The position numbers and the translations under genes are program-made. A model generated the notes under the pieces. It searched no databases. It was not told the origin of the DNA and saw nothing but the letters and a program-made list of their open reading frames with translations. A DNA stretch of 64,000 nucleotides from NCBI RefSeq assembly GCF_963678635.1, contig NC_087069.1:45801448-45865447 (forward strand), read 5' to 3'. Position 1 is the stretch's first letter. Every line of letters starts with the position of its first letter. The DNA comes from Symsagittifera roscoffensis. Its lineage: Eukaryota; Xenacoelomorpha; Acoela; Convolutidae. Of this stretch, positions 1 through 10,463 are shown piece by piece.

Positions 1-3000
1 GCAAATTCACACAACTATGAAACTGAGAAAAACAACTCCAACTATTTTTTTTAGTTCAAATCAGGGGCGGATCTAGGATATTCTCGAGGAGGGGGGGGGG
101 GGGCGGATTTTCAACAAAAATCTTGACGACTTTTTTTTTTAGGTTGACCAAATTGATTTTTTGAGCTCTCCCAAAGCACTTTGAGCTCGCCCAAATTTTT
201 GACAAAAAACAGTCAAAAAAGGCGTTTTTAGGCACTTTTTGGAAAATTTTGATCAAAAAAAATTGCGTTTTTTCGGCGCGCGAAAAATTAGTAAATAAAT
301 AAATTAGTAAAAATCCCTCCTAAAAATTAGTAAATATTGGCGCCGAGGGCGCCTTTAGAAAAATTTTATGGTCGGTCGGCCAAAATTGGATTTCTTAAAA
401 AGTATCAAAGGGGGACACTTTGGGTCGGCAGGGTGTCAAATCCCTGAGGGGGGGGGGGGAAGAGGCGTTCGCATCACCCCCGCACACCCCCCCCCCCCCT
501 AAATCCACTCCTGGGTCAAATAGATATGAATCACAGGCAAACACTATCCATGTTCAATGGTTGATTTTTTTTACTATGATAAGTGCTCGAATATACAGCA
601 GATGAAGGATCTACACGCAAAATACAGTGTGGATATTATCACTTTAGGCTGGTAAATTTTCCAATAGAATTTATTTCAATTTTCACAGTAGAAATTGTTT
701 TGGAAATAAACTTACTCAACATTGTTAGGTTAAAAGAGGTACTTTATTTTAACTGGCTCAAAAATTTCTATCGAAACAAAAGTTTTTCTGTATTACTTAA
801 GCTTTTCAAAAAAATTATAAATAATTAATTTTTTTTTATAAATCTCTCAAAAATTTTCAGCAGCTGGTATTTCAAAACTTTTTATTCTAGCTGCTTAGAA
901 TTTTTGTATTTTTTGATATTCCATAGAAATTCAAGACAGATTCAAGAGAGACCTTTTGATTAAAATTATGACGTTTTGCCACCCCACTGCGTGCAGGCTC
1001 TGAAACTTTTCTTTTGCGACCATACCAAAATCATATATAGCTGAAAAATGGATGCAAAATTAATCGTAACCTGAAGTAAAAATTGACGCAAAGTTAATTT
1101 AAAAAGTTTGAGTTTAAGTGAAATTTTGCAGGCTGTCTTGTCTTTAAGTTTAAAAATGAAGAGTTGTCTACTATAAAATTTAACTTCAAGGTAATTTCAC
1201 CTGGAAAAGGTGTTTTGAAAAATTGTTTTTTTTTTTCAGATTGGTAAAGTTGATGTTGTAGTTTGTAAGCAAAAATTTTAGATAACAATATATTTTAATA
1301 ACTGTTATTAAGTTAAAATCATAATAGTGCGAACTTACTGTACTAAGAAACTGAGAAAAACAGAATAATTCGATTTGTGTTTTGTTCAAACAGGTATAAA
1401 ACACAGGGGAACTTTATCAGTGTTCCCAATACACAACAGATAACAAGAAGTTAGGATAATACACAATAAAAAGTTAGGATAATTTTACTTTGAGCAGCTT
1501 ATGGATAAGAAAATCATTTTATTTTCCACCGTACAAATTATTGTAGTAAAACGTATCCTAACGTTGTTAAATTTAAAGCTAGATTCCCAAAAATGTTAAA
1601 AGCAGGTTCTTTAATGAAATTGCAAAAATCAGCTGTTCTAAATTTTCTTATTCTAAAAATTTACAGCTTCCAACCTTTCCCAATTTCCATAGAACTTTTA
1701 CTTTTTTCTAATGAAAAAGAAATTTGATTTCTGTTGCTTGATCTTTTGATTAAACTCATGCTATTTTGATACTCCGCTGCGTACAAGCTCAGAAAATTAT
1801 TCATTTGCAACCGCACCGAAGCCATATATAGTTTAACAATGGATGCAAAACTCAATCGCAATCTAAAAAAAAACTGAGGTAAACTTACTTCAAGTTTTTG
1901 AAACTAAGTAAAGATTAAGCGAAAAAAAGCTAGAAAAAAGCTCTTTAAGGATTAAACTCATTTTATTAAGTTAATCATACAACCTTTATTTTTTTAACTG
2001 AAGAAACTATTCGCAATTTTTCTAGAATGATGATTCTAAAACTTGAATAAGTTTTTTTTCAAGTAATACTAAGATTTAATAGCCAATGTTAGGCTTCATT
2101 TATGATAGTCCGAGTTTATACTAAAATGAAGCTGCGAAAACGGAAAGTTTTGTTAAATTTAAGTTGATAAGAGCAGCGGCTGGAAGTTATTAATACCTTG
2201 TTGTTGATTTTTTCACGCTATTTAGATGAGTATTCGATCATACAACAGATGACAACGAGAAACCTACACACACGACAAAGTTAGGGTGACTTTATTTTAA
2301 GCCCGCTAAGGTCAGACTTTTTTTCAGTTTAACTTACCATATTTTTTACCGTAGAAACTGCTGTGATAAAACATGCTTAAAGTAGCTAGCTTTATAATTT
2401 TTTTTACTAGCTTAAGATGTTTTATTGAGACAAAATTTGTCTTGCTTATAATAAACTTTTAAAAACCATTATTTTTTCATTTTTTCAAAAATCATCAGAA
2501 GCAGTTTGTTTTAAATTGCTTGTTGTATTGTTTTAAAAAAAGTTTGGATTTTTTTTCATGATAATTTACTTTATTTTTTACGAACAGAACGCTATGGTAA
2601 AAATTACCCTATTGTGATTTACTTAAAAATAGGAGTTCGATTTTCGCTAGCTGAAGATGTGTTATCGAGACAAAATTTTTTTCAACTAAATTACGCTTTT
2701 CAGAAAAAAATTCAACTAAAACTCTCAAAAACCATCAAAAGCAGGTATTTTTTCTAAATCACGTAAATTGGACTTTCTATACGTTCTTTTTTTCATCTAA
2801 ATGCTTAGAGCTCTGGTTGAGTTTTCCATGAAAATTTAGCGTTCTTGTATAATGAAAAAGATACTTTTTTGTAACTCGATGTTTTGATTAAGTTCATGCA
2901 ATTGTGACACTCCTCTGCGTACAAACTCTGAAAATTTTTCTTATGCGACCGTACTGTAACCATTTGTAGGTGAACAGTGGAAGCAAAAGTCAACAGCAAT

Positions 3001-3600
3001 TTGGAGAAAAAAAGCGAGCTTTCATTAAAGTTATCGAAATTTACAGCAAATTGTAAAGTTGTTTATTTCAAAGATAAGGTGAAAAAATTTACATTACACA
3101 CTTTTTAAAGATAAATTTAAAAGTGTTTTTTTTTTAAAACTTTGATTTTTTTCCTGATAGGAAAATCTAATATTTTATGTTGTTTGTCTAAGGAAACTTA
3201 TTGATAGTTATAAAGTTTAATAGCTATAATTAGGTTAAAATTTTGATAGTGCAAACCTACAGTACTATTAACCGGACAACAAAAAAAAACATTTTCATAA
3301 AACGTTTATTCGAAGGCGAGCTTGATCAATTTCCAATTGCTCTTTTTAGACCACTCCGATGAGTTTCGAACATACTTTAGAAAAAAATGAGGAGCCTACA
3401 AAGACACAAAAAAGTTGGATAGTTTTACTTAAAGCCAATTAAGGTTTAAAAATTTTCAGGGGAAAATTACCAAATTGTGGTGGTGAAAAAAAACTTTGAT
3501 ATGAATCGAACATTATTTTACTAAGGTCATTACACGCATAAACGTGCCAGGAACCAGCAAAATTGATTTCAACTTAGGTAGAAACGATGACAATAAACCA
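1..3600. repeat. Ancient tandem array of ~0.8 kb units
   Basis: Three sets of diverged matching blocks recur in the same order. Block one is at about 958, 1747 and 2884 (GATTAA..TCATGC followed by CTGCGTRCAAGCTC). Block two is at about 1, 1327, 2110 and 3250 (GTGCRAACTTACTGTACTA). Block three is at about 629, 1473, 2280 and 3413 (GTTAGGRTRAYTTTAYTT). Spacing is about 0.79-0.87 kb once the inserted MITE is subtracted, and about 1.13 kb between units 2 and 3. There an internal ~240 bp stretch is itself doubled (CTAGCT.AAGATG at about 2407 and 2648). Units are perhaps 25-30% diverged by eye. No convincing reading frame is present; short open frames on either strand are not conserved between units. 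Confidence 0.6.
62..513. mobile_element. hAT-like MITE with 8-bp target site duplication
   Basis: The ends form a 16-bp terminal inverted repeat: CAGGGGCGGATCTAGG at 62-77 and, on the other strand, CAGGAGTGGATTTAGG ending at 513. It is flanked by near-identical 8-mers, GTTCAAAT (54-61) and GGTCAAAT (514-521). An 8-bp duplication and CAGGGGCG ends are typical of hAT elements. The 452-bp interior holds no transposase. It has homopolymer runs just inside both ends: G13 at 91-103, G12 at 448-459 and C13 at 487-499. The disrupted site matches unit 1 of the surrounding array, confirming the insertion. Confidence 0.75.
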
Positions 3601-3634
3601 ATTGATCAAGCTTTCAGATAAATCCTTGGCAAAG

Positions 3635-4013
3635 TGAGTTAAGTGTGAGGTGCATAACTCATAGAGTAATTTCAGATAGGGTACACTGTCTGTTCGTCAC
3701 GCTATTTTATTTTTGTCCGGATAGATTCGTTCAGCTTCTTAATCTAATACCGATCTCAATCTTACTCTTATATCTCCTAGTCTCAATAGATCTAGAGTAT
3801 ACTGGTTTGTTACGAGTCGGTCTCTTGGAGAAAGCAACTAAGTTCTAAGTTAAATTCAAATCCCTCTGGTGCTGAAATTACAAGTAATTTCAACACTTAC
3901 AAATAAGTGGGTTGTTAGTTTGATGGAGCATGATTGGTTAGTCTTCAATAATTCATAAGGATAAATTATATGAATCATAACCAATAATAAAATCTAGTTT
4001 GAATCTGGTTCCA
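3635..4013 (-). repeat. 3' LTR of element A (L1)
   Basis: 379 bp that, read on the minus strand, begin TGGAACCAGAT and end CTTAACTCA, giving the TG...CA ends expected of an LTR. It matches L2/L3 (22514, 34118), L4 (46333) and L5 (52393). The minus strand has AATAAA (in AAAAATAAAATAG) in the right place for a poly(A) signal. A purine-rich GGATGGG directly precedes the LTR on the minus strand and may be the end of the polypurine tract. An almost perfect internal hairpin palindrome lies near 3875-3900. Confidence 0.8.
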
Positions 4014-4167
4014 CCCATCCGGTGTTTACAGAGTTTTTGTTCTTTGACATTCTTCTGTAATGGATGATCGGTGGTATGTCGCGAGCATCATTTCGTTTCC
4101 GTTCTGGAAGAAGGAGGTTTCATCCATCTGTTCCAGGAAGCTGGAAACGTCGATATCAACATGTCCT

Positions 4168-4467
4168 TCATCGACGACTGTTACCCACAATTGTTGCTGT
4201 TGTTTCTGGAGATCGGATTGTGATTTCTGATAGGTTTGTTATGATCATTTGTTCTTGCTTTGTAGAGAACGGTGTTCCAATCTCGTTTGGCGATGGCGTG
4301 AAGTTTGAGTTTGGACGGGGTGTCTTGTAACTCGGATCTGTACGTATACTTGAACATCGAGCTGGCCGTTGGTCTGGTTCAATGGAGTTCCTTTGCTGCG
4401 ATGCCAAGTCGTACTTCAAATCTTTTGAGTTGTGACTGTAGGCAGCATATCGGTTGTGTTTAGCCAA
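4168..4467 (-). CDS. ORF6, small conserved ORF before the 3' LTR (hypothetical)
   Basis: A 99-codon frame starting MAKHNRYAAYSHNSKDL. The same start is present in element C at 53203 (MAEHNRYAAQNHNSKDL). After ~30 residues C shifts frame, but A-like residues (ASYK..PNS.FTP.PN) continue in the neighbouring C frame, so the similarity runs the whole length. The peptide is hydrophilic, rich in Asn, Arg, Ser and Thr, with no membrane segment and no domain I recognise. It lies ~1.2 kb after ORF5 and ~150 bp before the 3' LTR. It may be an accessory gene or merely a conserved RNA stretch with a chance frame. Confidence 0.35.
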   Translation of the reverse strand: MAKHNRYAAYSHNSKDLKYDLASQQRNSIEPDQRPARCSSIRTDPSYKTPRPNSNFTPSPNEIGTPFSTKQEQMIITNLSEITIRSPETTATIVGNSRR

Positions 4468-4699
4468 TCTGTAGTTTGAGTATGATCGGGTCGTTAAGTT
4501 CCTTGATGCTCGCCTTTGGGCTTCGTGTAATCTGTATAATGCCTTGTATCATTTACAAATATCGTTTACAAATATCATTTACAAAAGTTTTTGGTTAATT
4601 TTGTTTTTAGTTAGGATTCCATTTTAGTTTTTATCGCAAAAGCGTTTTTGTTTAGTTTTGTTATTTTTAAAGAGCTGCTCACCCTTGAATAACTCTCAT

Positions 4700-4815
4700 A
4701 AAAAATGGGAGTGGGTCACAAAGCGTGGATGTTGCATGGTGGGTTAGGCCGGCTATAGAGCATGCTCAGGACGTCCCTTCTGGTGGGTTAGGCCAGGAAT
4801 AGGGTATGATTTCAT
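4700..4815 (-). promoter_or_regulatory. Conserved 3'-region block, possible structured RNA
   Basis: This block is far better kept between elements A and C (about 53415-53540) than its surroundings. It contains two copies of GGTGGGTTAGGCC about 40 bp apart, the palindrome GAGCATGCTC (4758-4767; AGCATGCT in C) and a possible CTGG...CCAG stem. Its position between the last gene and the 3' LTR would suit an RNA export, stability or packaging element. Function is inference only. Confidence 0.35.
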
Positions 4816-5633
4816 GCTAGTTTTTTGTGGGGTTCTGTTTTGTGTTAACCTTTTTTGTCTTCATTATTACACGTTTTTTCTTTTGTTGTTTTGGTTGTGT
4901 CTTTTCTCAAAAGTCGAATTGTTTGGTTTAGGTTTGTCTCCCGACTTTTTGGTGTTTTATTCTTTCTTTTTTAGACTTATGATTAGTCTTAAAATGAAAA
5001 AATTATCCAGTTTTTAAGCTGGTTTAATCCGGTTATGGTACCCTGGGTTTTCTTTTCTTAGTCATGCTGTTAGGTTGTAAATTATGGTGTTTAGTAAGCT
5101 GCGTTGGTTAGTTTGGATTATTATATAATTCCTTTCCAACCGGGATAAAGGAAAGTGTGAAACTTGCTAATACTGGTTGGAGTTGTTATCAGTGAAAGTT
5201 AAAACTTAAATTCATTCTTTTAAACGATTCGTTGTGGGCGAGCAGTGCGATTATAGATACAATTATGGGCGGGTGAGTAATATAAAGACGTGACTTCAAA
5301 CAGGTTAGTACTGCTTTCGTTTGTATAAATTTACTACTGAAAATTGCAATTTTACTACTTCAAAGGGGTTGAATCTATTAATATATTTTCATTTTAATTA
5401 GGTTTACTGCATTGGGAAAAGAATTTATGTATCAATTTACTGCTGTTTGGGGGTAATTTACTGCTTTATTCTTTAGGATTTGATAATAGAAGTTTATAAA
5501 TTAAGAAAAAAGATTCTGTTTTTAATTTGGTTTTTTTTTGTAAATGATTGTGCTAAAGAAAAAATAAGGTTTGATGAAGAATGGTTAATTTTATTTTGAA
5601 TTGGTTAATTTAAGCTATTCAATTCATATTGCC

Positions 5634-7889
5634 TTAATCATCGGGAAAGAATTTATGGGTGAAAACATCGGGAATGACTTCTGATGTGGTTAGTAGTTTT
5701 GCTAATATGCGAATAATGTTTTTAGTATGAAGTAGTAGCCAAAGAAATTGAAGTGCTCTGACGGTTTTTAGTTCTTCAGTGCCTGGTGCAAAATCATACG
5801 GTGTTTGAATAAGGTTAAAAAGTTTTTGATTATATTTAGTATTATGTATAAATACTAGAATTGGGAGTTCGATGGGCTGTAGGGATTCATGTCGGACAAT
5901 TAGTGGGCGGATTTTTCTACATTAAAGGTCTTGGTTAAGGGACAGAATATATACATCTGGTTGATGGGATCATATTTTCGGAGGATGCCTTGGAAAATAG
6001 TATCTTTAATACAGTATGTGAAGTTAAGAAAAAATGGTGAAGTGTATTTGGAGTTTATCAACTGATATCTATGGTGAGGTTGTCGCGATGGTGTATGCAA
6101 CGTGTAATGATTTTGTATAAACCTGTAGTAAATGTATGTACGTTTTTGTTTAGTAAGTAACATGAGGTCGTGTGAACAATTTAAATCACGTTCTTTGGGT
6201 GTTAGGAAATGAAAAGTTAGTGGGAAAATGTTAAATTTATTATAATAAGCTTCATAAGCTTGGATATCACAAAGTGCTTCTGAGATGATGCGATCATGTT
6301 TTTTATCTAAAGAACTGAGATTAAAGACAGAAGGTGTTCGGATGAAAAACTTTTCTGTTAATTGCGGGTTATCAAATTTATCGTCATTAAGAAAAAGATC
6401 TTGGTTAGGTCGGATGATGTCATGATCATAATAATCGATAGAATAATCTTTAGCTTCATGTGCGGTGAACATTTTTAACAACTTTTGGTATCCTACGTGT
6501 GTGAATTGTCTAGGAGTTAGTGCTGTAGTGAGTCGGAAGAGGTCGTTTTTGCATTTTTCCATTTCTTGTGGTGTGTTAATTAGTGATAAGCAAAGTGGGT
6601 TTGAGAAGTGATAAAATGATGTCCAATGGAGGGTGGGAATTAATACATGCTCATCGACGTAGTTTGGTTGTTCGTGATTTGGGTCGGAATAGGCATATGT
6701 ATATTGGGGAAAAGAGAGTAAGCATATTTGAAGGTATTCATTAGTATTGGCGTGGTAAGGATGATTAATGTATGATCGTGCTGTTCCGGGTTGAGAGGGA
6801 AATTGGTGATTTGGGAATTTGTTTTTGAATGTTCTGTAAGCGCGGTTCGTACTGGATGAAGATTGGTTGGATGTGGAAGATTAGTCTAGAGAAGGGGTGT
6901 ATTTTGAAGAGGGTGTGGGAGTTGGTAGATTTGAGGATGTTTTGGATAATGATAGTTGATGAATGGTCAGCGTTTGAGGGTGCTGCAATTGTTGTTGAAG
7001 TATTAGTAGATTGCTTATTTCATTTGAGGTTTGTGTGTCATCTGGGGAACTATTGTTGGAGCGTTCACTGGTGAAAGGTGATTACCTGGATGTCACCTTT
7101 GAAATATGAGAGGGAGTCGAGGGAGAACTTTCTCTGGTTTTTTTGCCAGGAGTGGATGTGTTGAAAAGGGGGTTGGGAAAAAGTAGACGGGCTGGGATCA
7201 GGGTTTTCAATTTCATCTGGGGTTTCTAGGTCTGAATTTTTGAATTGGGAAATTGTGTGGTAAACTGTGATATTCGAATTAGTATCAGAATCCATGCCGG
7301 ATGAAGTGTTAATATGGGGTGATTCAGGTGGGTTGGATGTGGAAGATTAGTCTAGAGAAGGGGTGTATTTTGAAGGGGGTGTGGGAGTTGGTAGATTTGA
7401 GGATGTTTTGGATGATGATAGTTGATGAATGGTCAGCGTTTGAGGGTGCTGCAATTGTTGTTGAAGTATTAGTAGATTGCTTATTTCATTTGATGCTTGT
7501 GTGTCATCTGGGGAACTATTGTTGGAGCGTTCACTGGTGAAAGGTGAGTACCTGGATGTCACGTTTGAAATATGAGAGGGAGTCGAGGGAGAGTTTTCTC
7601 TGGTTTTTTGTCAGGAGTGGATGGGTTGAAAAGGGGGTTGGGAAAAAGTAGACGGGCTGGGATCAGGGTTTTCGATTTCATCTGGGGTTTCTAGGTCTGA
7701 ATTTTTGAATTGGGAAATTGTGTGGTAAACTGTGATATTCGAATTAGTATCAGAATCCATGCCGGATGAAGTGTTAATATGGGGTGATTCAGGTGGGGGA
7801 AAAGCAAAAAGTGGAATGATGGGGATAGTGCTTTGGAGATTGGCCGGATGGGAAATTGAGCGGTGAAATGGTCCAATTTTGCGGCTCAT
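5634..7889 (-). pseudogene. ORF5 of element A, unrecognised protein after env (broken)
   Basis: Starts with the ATG at 7889, which overlaps the env stop (ATGA, 7886-7889), and ends with ...KFFPDD and TAA at 5634-5636. The N-terminal half is Pro/Ser/Thr-rich and looks disordered (MSRKIGPFHRSISHPANLQ...). The C-terminal ~300 residues look globular and match element C closely: LTTALTPRQ, SSLDKKHD, LTFHFLTPKERDL.CSHD, INSKYTSP and MYIFCPLTKTFN. The longest intact piece is 5900-6562 (220 codons). The frame is broken by a 466-bp tandem duplication and other indels. I do not recognise the family; Cys and His residues are sparse and there is no membrane segment. Confidence 0.6.
6865..7796. repeat. 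466-bp tandem duplication inside ORF5
   Basis: 6865-7330 and 7331-7796 are direct head-to-tail copies, about 97% identical by eye. 466 is not a multiple of three, so the duplication shifts the ORF5 frame. Element C has a single copy. It arose after A and C separated, and it is older than the 11.6 kb duplication, whose copies are almost identical. Confidence 0.9.
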
Positions 7890-10463
7890 CGTGGGCTAAA
7901 AAGATGGCTGTTCTGAGAACGAAAGTTCGTAGTGCGGGGTTGTTCGATTATTTTTTCATAGTTATCGTCATTTTGGGATTGTTGTGTCACTATATGGTGA
8001 ATTGAATTTCGTGAATAATTAGTTCTTGAAGATATGAAATCTGTGAGTGTTATGTTTCGAAAAATGCGTGGTACTAATGATAATGGATGGTTATGATGTA
8101 GGTTTGGTAATTGTGGTTCTGTGGGTGTTGTATTTATGTTGTGTTGTGAATCGATATATGTACTTGATGTAGTTGATATTTTTGTATTGTATTCTTTTTT
8201 TGTGCATCTAAAAGTATTTTGTTTATTGATGTAGAGAGATGTCCAAAAAATCCTGCAAAAAATATGCGTGCTACGCTTGTTTGTCTGTTTACTTGTGTAT
8301 GTATAGCACATGTGTTATAGATTCCTTTTAACAGTGAGAAAAGAAATCCGATAAAATTAAACATTGCGTATAACATAGTCAATCTTTCTAAGATGTAATA
8401 GGGTCATCCTAGAAAAGCAAGAAGTTCGTTGTTCAAGTTTACAAAGCTAAAAATATTGATGAGTGAAAAATCTTGAGGTCTATATTTTTCGACATTTAAA
8501 TAAATGTAATCTTTAATGTCTTTAAATTATCCGCTGTAGTCTTGTGCGTAAATATCTGAAAATCCTGTTGTTTCTGCAAGTTTGCGTAAACTCTGATCTA
8601 TTGATTTTCGTTGTATTGTGTCCATTTTTGTAAGTAACTCTTGAAATTGTTGTGTATGAATGTGATGTTTTATGTCAGATTTAGAATATATGCCGATCGA
8701 TTGTAAGTCGATATTTGGATTGCGGCAATAGCTCTAATGCTTTCAGGGGAAAACCTTTTTTAATGGTTACATTTGTGTAGGATATGGTGTGAGTAGATAA
8801 TATTTATCTTCGTTGGGATTTAGTTGTACTACATTGTGGCTATTTTTTGATCCACATGGGACTGCTGTATCCCAAATTTAAGTTCTTCGTGAGAGTGTTT
8901 TGACAAAATGTACTTTAATTTTGTAGAATATTGGGAATCTTTTGCATCGTTTGTCTTCAAAAACATATAAAGGTGATACTTTCTTGGTATAATTGTAACA
9001 GCATAAAATGTTTCCTTCATAATCAAGGAAATTTGATCTGTTTCCGGATAATAAATATCCTGCATAGGGTATTTTTAGAACTGCTATTGCGAGTGATTGT
9101 AGAATTTGTTTTCTTTCTAGTTCGCATAACTGATGTAGTGTTTCTAATTCTGATAAGGGCACTTCTTGAAAAATTCTGCTTATTTTGTAATCTTATTTCA
9201 TATCTAGGTGTATGTCATAATGAATTGCGCCGAAATACGTGTTATTGATTAGTGATAGTTCTTGTAAGCGTTTACTATCTGTATCTTGTGGTTTTAATGT
9301 TCCACCAATATTTCCTGTGTTTTTAAGCAGGTTTACTGGTATAGATGACTTTTCGTCATTTGTTGTATGATGTGTTGCATGTTAGTTTTTTATGATTTTT
9401 CCTGTATTAATATCGAAACCTTGCTCGACTTCAACAAGAATTTCTGAATTTTGTGTCTTATTGAGCTGTTTATGATTTTGCATGCGAGTTCTGTTTCTGG
9501 ATATATTTGGAAGCGTGGTAATTTGTTTTCTATACTGTAAATGTTTCTAAAATTATAATTGCTAAGTGTGATTTTTCCAGTGGTTACATTTTCAAAAGGG
9601 ACGGATTCAACAAAAACATATTTTCGCTACTTGAAATGTGGTTCAAGTGTCTTCTGGAAACCAGACAATTGATGCTTGAGTACGAGTGGTAGGATTAAAA
9701 AATCCTTGGTCATTTTTGCAAAAGAGTCCGATTTCTTGGTAAAATACAGTGTCATCTCTTAGATCTCGTGTTGATTGTACCATTTCAAGTTGTATTTTCC
9801 AATCAAAAAACACTATTTTTTGATGTCCTTTATTTTCCGTATCTGCTTTGCAGTTTGAGGGGTGGTTTATTCCAATATGTGGTATCTAATTTTTTTTACC
9901 ATGAAGATCATAAGTTAATCTTCCATGTGCACCATGGTAGGGTTTTTATCGTCTAATCAAATATGGCCTTGGTATCTTTAAAGTTCGGCTTGATGTGCGG
10001 AATCTGTGAAAATTTGAAAGTTTACTAATTTTCTCTTTGTGCCTTTGTTTGATGTGATCTTTAATCTGAGAAGTTCGTTCTTACAACCTTCAGGGTTGAG
10101 ATGTAAAATTCTTTCGATATTGCTTTGATAGAAAGATTCGTGATCTAATTTATTTTTATTTCCGTTTGAGGCTTGCGAACAATGTACTTTCTTTTCGGAA
10201 AAATGTCGTTGTGAATTTATATCCGGTTAGTGTTGTAGCTCGTGCTTTTGAATACATTTCAGCTATAATATTTGCAGTTTCTAGAGCTTGTGGCTCAGAT
10301 TCACTTTGTGTGACTTGGTTTATTGCATATTTATGTAGTGTTTTTGTTCGGTTTCTTCACAATCATAGTGTGTGACTAGTAGATCTTGAGGTCCTGTTAG
10401 GGGGGAAGGATTGTGATTTGGTTCAAAAAAAAAGAAAAAGAATTTTTTGAAGTGTGAGTATCT
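7886..10463 (-). pseudogene. env-like glycoprotein gene of element A (broken)
   Basis: Damaged counterpart of the element C env-like gene. Recognisable pieces are HYDCEE and EKKVHCS near the start, a central stretch at 8829-9162, the PLYVFEDKR block, and the C-terminal membrane segment (LYAMFNFIGFLFSLL, frame 8134-8382) with its hydrophilic tail (7886-8311). Many stops and frameshifts interrupt it. It follows ORF3 in the same frame, separated by one TAA (10464-10466), with no ATG between that stop and the first conserved residues. It ends in the ATGA overlap with ORF5. By position and Cys pattern this is a class-I-membrane envelope protein; see the element C copy for family reasoning. Confidence 0.55.

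Larger units (their letters stand above)
4014..5633 (-). other. 3' non-coding region of element A
   Basis: About 1.6 kb between the ORF5 stop and the 3' LTR. It aligns in patches with 52771-54246 of element C. Apart from small ORF6 it has no conserved reading frame on the sense strand. It holds a strongly conserved block at 4700-4815 and a cluster of TTTACTGC/TTTACTACT motifs at 5300-5470. The hydrophobic plus-strand frame at 4814-5017 is a composition artefact of T-rich DNA and is not kept in element C. Confidence 0.55.

Noticed and set aside
4814-5017. Hydrophobic plus-strand frame in the 3' region
   Set aside because: T-rich DNA gives Phe/Leu/Val by composition; the element C counterpart (53531-53722) is not alike in that frame beyond a short stretch.
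5634-7889. Equal net length (1790 bp) of ORF5 in A and C once the duplication is removed, read as a programmed frameshift
   Set aside because: The frame changes sit at different places in A and C, so the equal length is coincidence.
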